A DNA stretch of 64,000 nucleotides from Panax quinquefolius (lineage: Eukaryota; Streptophyta; Magnoliopsida; Apiales; Araliaceae), in assembly GCA_020205615.1 (NCBI GenBank), contig CM035152.1, forward strand, positions 153,632,778-153,696,777, in the 5' to 3' direction. Shown here in pieces: positions 11,599 to 22,055 of this stretch; within the stretch, counting starts at the first letter, position 1, and every line of letters begins with the position of its first letter. The notes beneath the pieces were generated by a model. It ran no database searches. It was not told the origin of the DNA and worked only from the letters and a program-made list of their open reading frames with translations. Both the position numbers and the translations under genes were made by a program.

Positions 11599-11601
<3 letters not shown>
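11251..11601. mobile_element. Hairpin-forming MITE-like repeat inside (TA)n
   Basis: An inverted repeat. The left arm at about 11306-11385 (acaactaaaaataaataaat, then ttgggtgtgatttgcatac) pairs with the right arm at about 11443-11525 (gtatccaaatcacgcccaa, then tttttagttgt). (TA)n tracts abut both sides (11211-11250 and 11602-11668), so the target duplication cannot be defined. The tyr-ile-repeat frames over 11473-11742 are translated TA repeats. Confidence 0.6.
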
Positions 11602-11670
<69 letters not shown>

Positions 11671-11847
11671 TTCCATCTGACAAAGAATAGGTTGTTAGAA
11701 CAACCCATTTTGGCCAAATTACTACTACATGCACTTACTTAAAAAAAAAAAAAAAAAAAATTGTCTAAAGTAGATATAGGTAGTAATAGCGATGGTGGCC
11801 AAAATAGGTTACTTTCCACAACAACCTGGTTCTTTATGGATGGAATC

Positions 11848-11879
<32 letters not shown>

Positions 11880-11882
<3 letters not shown>

Positions 11883-12125
11883 ATTTGGATACGAATTCCA
11901 AATACGGATCCGAATCTAGATATCTGCTATCTAATGGATATATTTATGATCGTATGTTAAACAAATACGAATACGCCTATATCCGTATTCGTATCCGTTT
12001 ATTTGTGAATACCTTTAAATCGAATACATATATATTCATTTTTTTCAAATACGAATTTTTTTTCGAATACAAATGCAGACTAATACGAATTTTTCGGTTA
12101 CTATTTACAGCCCTTACTATTACTA
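11880..12125. repeat. hAT-like repeat fragment
   Basis: Dense in atacgaat/gtattcgt words on both strands and ending ctatttacagcccttacta, like the piece near 10560. The left border is obscured by a TA tract. Confidence 0.45.
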
Positions 12126-13070
12126 TGGTCCTAAAACTTGTTCTCTCTCTTCTATAACATCCAATCTCAGTAAATTGATAAAACAGGGCAATTACAATTG
12201 AGACAAGGGAACATAAAAGTAAGTCAAGAAGATGGTGGTGCGGGTGTACAAAATGAAAGGCCAAGAGGACCACCATGCATGGAAATTAGAGAATATGACT
12301 GGCTTCCACAACCCTTAAACTAAGCCATAGCAATTGAGTTTCATTTGTTTTACGATGCACACCAATACTCGTAAAGAACTCTAGATACCGCTACACCGCC
12401 TTTGTCATAACATTGGACTCAATTGTGAACCAATATTTCATGCTCAGTAAGTCTAAAATCTAGTAAGATCACAATACTAGATAATCTGTTACATAAAAAA
12501 AGATACAGAGAAACTATGCATACCAACTAGAATTACTAAAGGAAAGGACTTTCGAACAGTTGTTGGATGCTTGAAAAAGAATCCCATAAACATATAACAC
12601 AATTAACAGAAAAATTCATGATCCAACTGTAAGGGAACTGTTTAAAATCCAAATGAGCAATCTTTCGCAGTAATCTACTTCAAGATATTGTATATCCATA
12701 ACATTTTTCATTGCAAGCCCTTACTTGGGGCCAAACTTAACTACCAAACAAAAATTAATTTATATATCTATGCCTAAATAATTTTGTGCCTGAAAATTTA
12801 CATCCCTAGCAATGACAGCTAAATTTCATCCCCCTAACACTAAATTTTCTGTGTTTTAATGGAAAAGGTATTCAATCTAGGAAATTATTAACATAGTTTA
12901 AATGTAAAACTGTCCCATTCTAAACAGCATATCAGCATAACCAGATCTAATTTACCAACAAATAGTAAGAAAAAAAGAGAACATATTTCCAGCAAAATGA
13001 GGTCCATGAATTCCGGAATCGAAGAAAAAGTACTTGCGATAAGCAAAAAAAATACAGAAAACTGAAACAG
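12126..13070. other. Downstream of eL41, no other gene seen
   Basis: The right-hand part is presumably eL41 3' UTR and flank. No second reading frame, RNA gene or element ends are recognised. Confidence 0.45.
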
Positions 13071-13132
13071 AGCCTAAAGGCTAGAACAGTACTGAGAGCC
13101 TGCAGGAGGGGTATCGATGACTAACAGATAAA

Positions 13133-13337
13133 TTACTTGGATCTCTGCCTCATCTTTCGGCGCTTCCTCTTCAACCTCCTCATTCTCTTCTTCTTCCACT
13201 GCAAAATCATATTCAATTTCAAACAATCAATTTCGTTATCCATTTATGGAAAATGGTAAATTCAAAATATGAACTAAAATCAATTCAAAAATGATAAATT
13301 TAGGTATCGGAGATAGAGGAGTTACCTTGGCCCTCAT
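13133..13337 (-). CDS. RPL41: Ribosomal protein eL41 (two exons, 25 aa)
   Basis: This is a very small, very basic protein of the large cytosolic ribosomal subunit. On the minus strand, exon 1 (13337-13326) encodes MRAK. An intron of 127 bp (13325-13199) begins gtaact and ends ttttgcag. Exon 2 (13198-13133) begins WKKKRMRRLK and ends MRQRSK followed by taa. The joined product is 25 residues, the normal eL41 length, with nearly every residue Lys, Arg or Met. The start codon is in the context atcaccATGAGG. Telo-box-type motifs and a TATA box lie upstream, as is common for plant ribosomal protein genes. The frame is too short for usual ORF cut-offs and is split, so it is easily missed. It is the only host gene in the window that looks intact. 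Confidence 0.96.
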
Positions 13338-13376
13338 GGTGATGAGTTTGGAATTCTTTTGCCTCTCTTCTCTTCC

Positions 13377-13467
13377 AAAACCCTAGCAAAACTGCGGAGG
13401 AAATGAGACGGAAGAAAAATGAGAGTTACGGCTTTGCCGTTTATTTATAGTGAACAGAACCCTAGGC
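13377..13467 (-). promoter_or_regulatory. eL41 core promoter: TATA box and telo-box motifs
   Basis: On the minus strand, tataaata (13450-13443) lies about 105 bp upstream of the eL41 ATG. Two aaccctag motifs (13377-13386 and 13459-13467 on the plus strand) resemble the telo-box that recurs in plant ribosomal protein promoters. The leader is pyrimidine-rich, as expected for such transcripts. Confidence 0.65.
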
Positions 13468-13959
13468 CCTAGCCAATAAACAGTCCACATATAGAGTCTC
13501 CGGTTCGACTCACCTCACCTACACATGATTTTGATTAATTCTCAGCACTCCCCATGAGCTACTCCAAGTTTCCAATAATTTCAAGTTAACTCCCCTTGAA
13601 TTTTGTAACAGGAGGGATACAGTGTGTGACCCATTAGTAGCAAGTACTAATAAGAGCATGTTTTGCACTAACTTATAAGTTATTTGTCACGATTCTCCTA
13701 TTTGACAATAATTTATTTTTTTTACTTATAAATTGATTTTGGGATAATATATTTTTTGATCATTATACTAGGATTCGATTTTTATTGTGGTTATCGAAAC
13801 TTTTTTTGTTACAATCAAATAATTGTACTCTCAAAAATTATAAAATGGTTATTTCGTTCGAATTCCGTTCAAAAATTTGACGAAAATGTTGATTGTGCAA
13901 ATTAAATTATTTTTTTTTGCTTACGTAAAGGACAGTTTTGATGATGACGGTGATAGATT

Positions 13960-14560
13960 TTAATTCCCTCTTTTCTTTTCCTTTCCTTTCCTAGTGACAT
14001 GACGGTGATAAACTTTCTTAGTGACACGTGGAGTAGTGATTTTATTATCTTTAAATAATAATAATAATAATAATTTCAAAATAATAGTAATATTAATAAT
14101 AATAATTTTGAAATAATAATAATAATAATAATAATAATTTTTAAATAATAATAATTTCAAAATAACAATAATAACAATAACTATAATAATAATTTTTAAA
14201 AATTTAAAAATTTAAAAAAGATTATATAAATTATAAAAATATTTTTATATGAAGTGATGTGTATTTAAAAAATAATATTTTTATTATTTTATTAATTTAA
14301 ATTATTTGAGCAAGGGTAAATTTGACAAATCATTTTTTATTCTCTATTAAAATAAAAATAAATAAATTTCATACAAATCATGAGAGAATGAGACCCAAAA
14401 ATACAATTAATTTTATAAAATTAATTATTATTATTATTATTTAAAAATTATTATTATTATTATTATTTTTTGAAATTATTATTAATACTATTATTATTAT
14501 TAAAATTATTATTATTATTTTAAAATTATTATTATTAATAGTACGGAAGGAAAGAATATT
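13960..14560. repeat. Inverted repeat of (TAA)n/(TTA)n arms
   Basis: Left arm about 14051-14160 is aataat-type with interruptions such as atttcaaaataat. Right arm about 14430-14540 is its inverted counterpart (attattttttgaaattatt). Roughly 260 bp separate the arms. It may be a decayed palindromic element, but no convincing ends or target duplication are visible. Confidence 0.6.
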
Positions 14561-14612
14561 ATATGATCTCGGTTCATGAAGCTTGTTTTCCATTCCTAGT
14601 GAATTAATCAAT

Positions 14613-14848
14613 GGGATAAATTAATTTTTGGTACCCGTACTAGGATACGATTTATAATTTGGTACTCGAAATGAAAAAAGTTACAAATTGGTGATTGTAC
14701 TCGAAAAATCAAATTGTAAGTTGTGTCCATAATATTTAACGGAGTGTAACATTTTTCGATCAGACAATCACCAATTATAGAATTTTTTCACTTGGTACAA
14801 AATCAGTAAGTTGTGTCCAAGTACAGCTACCAAAAGTTGATTTATCTC
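14613..14848. mobile_element. Mutator-like MITE
   Basis: attaatcaat is duplicated at 14603-14612 and 14849-14858, consistent with a 9-bp target duplication plus one chance base. The ends are long inverted repeats: gggataaattaatttttggt on the left, and gagataaatcaacttttggt when the right end is inverted. The element is 236 bp and non-coding. Confidence 0.85.
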
Positions 14849-14920
14849 ATTAATCAATACAACAGGATTGTTGTCTCCAATTGTTTCTTTCTATTATTAT
14901 CTATTTGCTAGCTTTTACAA

Positions 14921-14934
14921 TGGTATCTAGATCC
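14921..14934 (+). other. Probable primer-binding site (initiator Met tRNA type)
   Basis: tggtatctagatcc follows a tttaca end and resembles the tggtatcagagcc site common in plant LTR elements. It lies 46 bp before the ATG of the gag fragment, so the DNA just left of it is probably a 5' LTR end, though no second LTR is found. Confidence 0.5.
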
Positions 14935-14966
14935 TCGTAATTCCTTGGCTAGGTAGATCTACAAAC

Positions 14967-16060
14967 ATGGTGAATGGCACCAGATTGAAGACGCTGGATG
15001 ATAGAATCGGAGCCCATGAAAATTGTTTCAATGAGCTGAATGAAGGGGTGATACAGGGAAGAAGAGAGATTAATCAAAGAATGGGAGGAATGGAGAAGAC
15101 TGAAAGAAATGGGGAGCAGTTTGAACCGAGAACTGATCTCTTTGCGTGTCAACATTATATAGGTCAATTCATAGTAACTGAATCCGAATAAAGTTGCTAC
15201 TACTAGGAATGCAACCGCAGTCCACCACTCAACCCTCACCACCAACCACCACCACGGCTGTTCTTTCACATAGCAATCCAGAAGGAGAATATTCTGCACC
15301 CGATAACTTCTTTTCCAATTCTCACTTACTGCACACCATGACCCCTCTAACATACCCTCAAAACCACACCTATACAGCCACAATCACTCATCTCAGACAA
15401 ATGACGACTTCCACAGCCCCAATCACAAATCCCTTGCACCAAACACCACCCCACAACCCACCCCACATCCAGCCCTAACCGATTACCCTTCCTTTTCAGC
15501 ATTGTCACCATTCCATACACCTTCCCTTTCCTTTCCACCAGAGATGCAAAGCCTCAACTATAACCCCTATAATCAATACCCACACCCAAATCTTATATAC
15601 TACTACCACCACACAACCCTTATACACCCATTCCTCCCAAGATGGAATTTGCCAAGTTTTATGGAACAGACCCAAAAGGATGGGCTGTAAGAGCAGAGAA
15701 TTTTTTTGAGTTTGACCCCATCGACGAAACAAGAAAAGCAATGAATGCTGGAATTTATTTTGAGGGACAAGCTAGTATATAGTTTAGACATTATCAATCT
15801 AATAGAGGATACATTCCTTGGAGGGATTTTGTGAGGGATGTTGCCTTGAGGTTCTAGAAACCAGAAAATGATGATCAAGATCAATTCAACAAACTTTGAC
15901 AAACAGGGACAGTTGATGAGTACGATAAATTTGAAGAATTAAGGTCACAACTGATGTCTGGCCAAGCTGGTTTTACTGAACAATATTGTCTCTAGCTTCA
16001 TTAGTGACCTTAATGATAAGATCAAAAGGGCAGTAAATATGTTTAAGCGTAGCATCATAT
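14967..16060 (+). pseudogene. Truncated Ty3/gypsy gag
   Basis: The frame opens MVNGTRLKTLDDRIGAHENC. After frameshifts and a proline-rich linker (about 15200-15640), the gag core appears in pieces: FAKFYGTDPKGWAVRAENFF, then FEGQAS, RGYIPWRDFV and QTGTVDEYDKFEEL. This order of motifs (K-F-x-G-x-D-x-x-x-W near the start, a DEY element later) is that of Retrotrans_gag in Ty3/gypsy elements. Several stops interrupt it. Homology fades near 16050 (the DLNDKIKRAVNMF segment) and no zinc knuckle, protease or pol follows, so this is a truncated remnant. Confidence 0.85.
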
Positions 16061-16477
16061 ATTGGTTTACGTTGCAATATTTCTTATTTTATGTTTGTTT
16101 GCGTTTTTTTATCAAAAAAATTAAACAACCCTTAAAAACGTCAAACAACATTGCGACATTCGGAACGTCACGACCCTCGTAATGACCCCCTACGATGGTC
16201 TACATTTATTATTTATCATTTCATAATATTCCTCTTTTATAACTTGGAACATTTTAGAACTATGTCAAAAATGTTGCATGGTGTCGCGAAATGGCATGGC
16301 GACACGCCCGTGGTATGCCTGACATGCACAACGCCGCTTAACGTTGCCCAACACCCATGCCCTGCCCCACTGCCCAGCAGCAGCCCACGCCGCATAACTC
16401 GTTTGACATGCCTATTTTCGGTCCACATAACTCATTCATTCCAAAGTAGGAATGAATCCGTTCTTGAGGCTATGACT
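16061..16477. other. Short unassigned stretch
   Basis: Lies between the gag remnant and the Ogre-like LTR. The 114-residue frame at 16151-16495 has no recognised motif. Confidence 0.4.
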
Positions 16478-17117
16478 TGCTGGGATTCAAATTAGGGTTT
16501 TTTAATTGACCTAATTGAATTAAATGCACAAATTAAGGTTAAATATTATGATTAAATGGAAAGCGGAAGAGCGAAAATAAAAAGCGAATCGAGAGAATCT
16601 TTCCGTGTCCGGCGAAAAAGCACGTGGAGGTGACTCATTTGGGAATTGATTGAGGGATTGGATTGGTGGCTAGAAGGCGGGACGATCTGGGCATTACTTT
16701 GATGACTAAGGGTAAATTTGGAATTTCTCAGGGGGACATGTGCTATCACATGACCACTCTCCAAAAAACCTATAAATATCTCTTCCACTCCATTGGGAAG
16801 GGACTTCTCGGAGGCCCGAAGACTTGGACTCTTGGAAGATCGAAGGGACCCTTTTGGTGACTTAAAGGCTTGGAGATTCCACTAAAAAGCACGAAGGGGT
16901 TTGGACATTCTCTCGACTTGAAGGACTCGAAGGCTCTTGGAATCCTGTTACCTAACACGGTTCCGGATTCTAGGGGAGTTACGCCACGCGCGTCGTTAGA
17001 TGTCGTCCCACAATCGTTCTCCCTCTTGATCAATCAATCAATTCCGTCTTTTTAGTGGATTTCTCTCCTCCTCGTGACCACGAAACCCTAACCTAGCAGT
17101 CGATTTCCTTGCCCACA
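16478..17117 (+). repeat. 5' LTR of the Ogre/Tat-like element
   Basis: It matches 24620-25229 closely from caaattagggtt onward. It contains a TATA-like cctataaatatc at about 16768. It ends ccttgcccaca just before the primer-binding site. The exact left border is uncertain by a few bases. Confidence 0.78.
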
Positions 17118-17143
17118 TTTATTTAAGCGACTCTGCTTTGGGG
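17118..17143 (+). other. Ogre-type primer-binding site
   Basis: gcgactctgctttgggga resembles the tggcgactctgctgggga site known from Ogre/Tat elements, with a few changes. Confidence 0.6.
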
Positions 17144-19010
17144 AGGTGTAGAATTAAATGAAGGGTATGCCCACTTCGAAGTGGGAGAACTACGGGAAGA
17201 GGCTGCTTCACCAACAAACGACATTACCTCACGGGATCCGGTTCAAGGCAAGCCACTCAAGCTTTCAAAAGTATGAGCACGGATTTTGACCAACCACTTA
17301 TTGAAGGCGCTTGGAAGGAAGTTCGGCGTCACCACATATAGCGATCAACAACAAACCAACCTGAAAAGGCAAAGGCGAGGATGCGGTGGAGACAGAAGCG
17401 AATGATGTGCAAGCTGGAGATGCTCGAGGCATTGAAGGAAGCACGAGAAGGGCAAGGAATGATGATGGCCGTGATCTTTGGAAATCTGAGAGGAAGCAAG
17501 AGGAGATGGGAATTTCCGCCCGCGATTGATCTGATTCCCTTTCGAGGCCGTGTTTCCCGGGAAGTTTGCATGGGGAACAAGTAGGTGTGGAAGACAACAA
17601 TAATGGTAGCAACAACAAAGAGAACCATTGTACCTCCATTAACGGAAAAAGTCGATTGGTTCCATAATCAACTTGGAAGCCCGAGCGGTGGTGGCGTGCC
17701 TGACCTAGGATGGAAGCAAAAGCCCGACCTCGGTGAAACATCATCTCGACTACTATTCCATCATTTTCCACGGTCTGCAAATGCCAACCATTCAAAGCAA
17801 TGTCCGGTGAATGAGCAATGACTTCCACCGATTGCGGTTGTTCATGATCTGAAGTGTCCATCGACCAATTTCTCTACCATACACACACCGCCGTCGTGGT
17901 ATATATATCACAACACCCCGGAGAGTTCACGCTCTGACAAGCGTATGTGACGAAGGATGATATGATTAGCGTGATCAATCAACCCAGCGACGAACATCTC
18001 GACCCTCGGAGTTGGACTTTACTCCTCCTTACCACCGCACATTCGGAGCAACCTTTACCCGGCGGGGTATATTGAGCACCCATGATTTCAAAATCTGGCG
18101 GGGAAAAAGAAATGCTAGGGAACATATTGCGGGTTTGTAGAGTCGATGTCTCAAGTGGCTCGGATATGGCCAAGTGAACAACCACAACTTGTTGATCTGA
18201 GGAATTCAACAAGACTTTGTGGATAGTGCCTTTAGTTGGTACTACTGATTTGGAGAAAGGGTTCGGTCCATGATTGGGATGACTTAAAATTACAATTTTT
18301 CAAGAAATTTTTCTATGTGCGAAGCAGGTAACCATTGTGGAGCTTATGCGGTTCAAGCGAAACCGAATGAGGTTGTCGATTATGTTGTGAGTTCAGGGCC
18401 CGAACGCGAGAGGTGTGCGAGCGATTGAAGAAAAGAACTTGGTTAGTATATCAACAATGGTGCTTTAGGCGCCTTGAAGCCCTTTCATTACAAAGCTTGT
18501 GATTCATTTGCGACCCTCTCATCTTTTGCACAAGACTTGGGAGGAATCATGACATTTCCACCAGCCATGCGATGGTTACATGGAAGAAGCGAGAGGGCGA
18601 CAGCAAGTGGCTTTGGTGATTCTCGATCAAAAACCACAAAGAAGGCGAAGGGAAAGAATGAGAAAAATTGAAGCGAAGCGAGAAAAAGCATGGTGACAAG
18701 TATGCGAATGCGATTCAGGAGGCTATTACATGCGGCGAGAAGGCATTCGAGAACTGTCTGAACAATGGGTTGAGCGTGGAGTCGTGAAGCCTCTAAGACC
18801 CCGGTTGGTTATAGCGGAAGAGATGAAAAGAAGGCCAGGACTTACATGTATACCACCAATCTGCGGGGACGTTCCACTATGGTATTACGATCTGCGGAGG
18901 ATATACCATGAGAAGGCGGCGGCGGGGGGAGATTGAACTAGGAGAAAAGCGTGTAACACTATCACCCGTGGTTCAATCCGAAGTCGAGAACCCAATCTGG
19001 CTCTACCATG
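17144..19010 (+). other. Degenerate internal region, possible gag debris
   Basis: The sequence is less AT-rich than its surroundings, suggesting former coding DNA. Plus-strand frames at 17381-17584 (basic, with KRRWEF) and 18474-18671 are short and unrecognised. The 187-residue minus-strand frame at 17298-17861 is low in character and probably a shadow. I cannot assign a domain. Confidence 0.4.
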
Positions 19011-19019
19011 AAAAACTAC

Positions 19020-19560
19020 GAACTACGGATGAATTAAAAATCCACCCAGATGGTGGTCCACCAAAAATGGTGGTTTAAGTCCTCGAGGGTATCCCTTGCC
19101 AAGTAATTGGATGACCAGAGGTTGGAGGCACAAGAATTGTGAATTAAAATATATATATATATATATATATATATAGAAAATCCACCAGATGGTGGTCCAC
19201 TCTAAATGGTGGTCAAGTCCTCGTGGTACACTTGCCAAGAAATTGGACGACCAGTGGCGAGGCACCCGATTTCAAGTCCTCGTGAAGCCTTACTTGCCAA
19301 AAGCTGGGCGACTCAGTGACAAGGCACCCGATTTCAAGTCCTCGTGAAGCTATGCTTGCCGAGAAATTGGGCGATCAGTGACGAGGCACTTTCGAGTGTT
19401 ACACTTTATCATTAAAAGTGAATGAGGCACACGACTATAAGTCCTTAGACCCAAAAAGTTATACTTTTAACTTTAAAAGTAATCGAGGCACTGACTATAA
19501 GTCCTCGAACCAAACAAGTTATACTTTCGACTTCAAAAGTAATCGAGGATTTATTATTTG
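19020..19560. repeat. Tandem repeat region, two unit types
   Basis: First type: units containing ttcaagtcctcgtgaagc, then ttgccaa/gaaattgggcga and cagtgac-aggcac, spaced about 65-80 bp (19040-19390). Second type: units with actataagtcct, aagttatactttt and aaaagtaatcgaggca, spaced about 70 bp (19400-19550). Two inverted tggtggtccacc words lie at 19050-19200. Confidence 0.75.
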
Positions 19561-21289
19561 AAGCGTTATGCTTTTAGTTAAAAGCAATTTTGTTATCAAT
19601 AAATTGTCAAACTTCCACTTATGCTTGAATATTTTTCTAATCTCTTTAAAAAAAAGTATAGATTCAAGTGTTAGTTTGCATAAAAAAAAATGTTTTTCTT
19701 GAATAGATTCATGTTTCTTTGTTTTATGAGGCTATTGGTGTCTTGGAGTCTTAATTGAACAACTTAAGATTGATGTTAAATATTGAGTTTTAAAGAATCG
19801 TTCAAATTAAAAGCGATCAATAAGGATAAAAGAAACTACAATTTGATAAATGAAATATATATATACATAAATTTTACGTCTGAAATGGAAAAAACTATGA
19901 AAGTTTATGATCTAAAAGGCCGTGACACATCGAACTAAAGAGAGGGAATAACTAAAGCCTTAGTCGACAATGGTGTGGTACCATGAGCCTTAATTATTAG
20001 AGGCTTTGTCGAGCCTTGAGGTCTTGGGTAGTGACTCGATTTCCCAAAAGCTTGGTCTTGATTTATGTATGTCATCTTGAAGCTCCTAAAGTTTATATAA
20101 AGTAAGTCGTCCTCATGGAGCGTGAAGTGACTTCGAGCGAAGTCTGCAACAACATGATGATTGGAAATAAAAGATCGACCTAGCATAGAAGGAGACATGT
20201 CGAGGAAAGTTAGGAGATACCTAGATATCCTTGAAGAGATCCTCTGGGGCTTGCCCTCTGAGGGTTTGCTCCCCTGAGGTTCACTCTCTCTAGGACTTTT
20301 GTTTTCAAGGCTTGCAAAACATCGAAGCTTCAAGTGAAGACTTGACACTTAAAAATATTTTGCGATCATCTCACCAAAGGGCGTGACTCACTCACTTGAG
20401 GGGCAAATGCTTCTTGGTAGATGACATAGACATCCTCTAGAGTTGGGGTGAACTCCCCCAGTAGTGACAAATGTACATGTGGAAGAACACCGGCGTGAAA
20501 TCAAGGCGGTAAGAGCATCTTGGTCACATGGGATCTGAAGATCCTGCGTAATTGAATCTGCAGCGCAAAATGTCGACCCTCTTGATATATCCACATAATC
20601 AAAATTTGCGAGAACCTCGTCGGTCCAATGTTGCCACCCACGAAGGCGATTGGATAAGTCGGATATGAAATGAATGGGGTTGTAGGGGTATTCTGTTTTA
20701 CATACACATCTGAGGAATCTGAAGCGAGAATAGGGAAAATTTGCCTAAACTTACATGGCCGTAGCATATAGAAATAAGCCTACTTTCTCGGGGAGGAGGA
20801 AAGGTTATCTGATCATAATTCTTCACTTGCTCCCGAAAAGCGTCGGAAGACCCGTAAAGGGAGCCTTTCCCCGATCGTTGATGAAAGGAACCTCCTTAGT
20901 AGTTTTGGTGCGTGGAGCGTTCAACTTGAGTTGGCTGCAACAAGAAAATATAACATGAGAATTCTAGAAACAAAGAAAGAAAGTGAATGAGCATTTGAAA
21001 TTAAGTGTTTACCATAACAAGAGAGAGTATGAAACTTAAATAAGAAGATTGGATTTGGGAAAGGAAGATCACGGACACCTTGGATTGGAAAGGAAGATCA
21101 TGAACACACGAAAGAAGAAAAGAGCACAAGCATTAGGAGCCATTCAAATAAAAAGGTAAAAAGAGAAGAGCGGAAATGTGAAAAAGGAGGCCATTAGGTC
21201 GGTTCCCTAAGGTTGACCCGTAGGATTTAGCCACCTAAGGAGCTCTCCCCTCTTACATTTAACTTCTCCTTACTTCGTCGAATCAAGCT
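19561..21289. other. Internal region of the Ogre-like element, no gene assigned
   Basis: Contains minus-strand frames at 19935-20348 and 20388-20767 without recognised motifs. Codon character is weak. It may be decayed antisense-gene material by analogy with the neighbouring Tat element, but I cannot support that. Confidence 0.35.
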
Positions 21290-21750
21290 GATTGGAATGA
21301 ATGCTACTTCACCGAACATCCGAACTAAGATCCTTGTTAAGGTGAAATGGCTCGGAATAAATTCTTCCTCCTTGCGATGTTGTCCTTTCTTTCAAAATAT
21401 CAGAGCCAATGACCTTGTTAAGGTGAAATGGCTCGGAATAAACTCTTCTCCTTTGCGGGTTGTCCTTTCTTTCAAAATATCAGAGCGAGGACCTTGTTAA
21501 GGGAAATGGCTCGGAATAAATTCCTCCTCCTTGCGTTGTTCCTTTCTTCCAGAATATCAGAGGCAATGACCTTGTTAAGGTGAAATGGCTCGGAATAGAT
21601 CCTTCCTCCTTGCGGTGTTCCTTTCTTCCGAATATATCAGAGCGATGACCTTGTTAAGGTGAAATGGCTCAAAATAAATCCTCCTCCTTGCGGTGTTGTT
21701 TTCTCTTTGAGAATATCCAGAGCGAAGATCTGTTAAGGTGAAATGGCGGG
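21290..21750. repeat. Tandem repeat, about 80 bp x 6
   Basis: The phrase (g)gtgaaatggctcggaataaa recurs at 21341, 21422, 21501, 21579, 21659 and 21736. Each is followed by a cttcctccttgcg-tgtt block and an aatatcagag-c-atgaccttgttaa block. Periods are 77-81 bp. Frames across the array are repeat artefacts. Confidence 0.92.
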
Positions 21751-22003
21751 AAAAAGAAAAACTACAATCACACGAAAAGAGAAATCGATGAAACAATTAA
21801 GAAAAATTAAACAAAAACATCGACCAACAAACAAACAATCAATCGACAAAATAAAATAATTATACATGAAAAGAGTTTTGAAATTCCAACTAAATAAAAA
21901 TTATTATGAAAACAAAGATTTTTCTTGAAAGTAAGTCACCTTCAACAATCGAAGCGAATTATGAATTAGAGGCGATTATAATCAATTTCCCTCGATCTAA
22001 AAA

Positions 22004-22055
<52 letters not shown>

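Noticed and set aside
11473..11742. Open frames with long Ile-Tyr repeats on both strands
   Set aside because: Translation of (TA)n; present on both strands at once.
13495..13520. ggttcgactc resembling a tRNA T-loop or B-box
   Set aside because: No acceptor, D or anticodon arms can be built around it.
17298..17861. 187-residue minus-strand open frame in the Ogre-like element
   Set aside because: No recognised motif and erratic composition; overlapping frames on the other strand are equally open. I could not support a gene.
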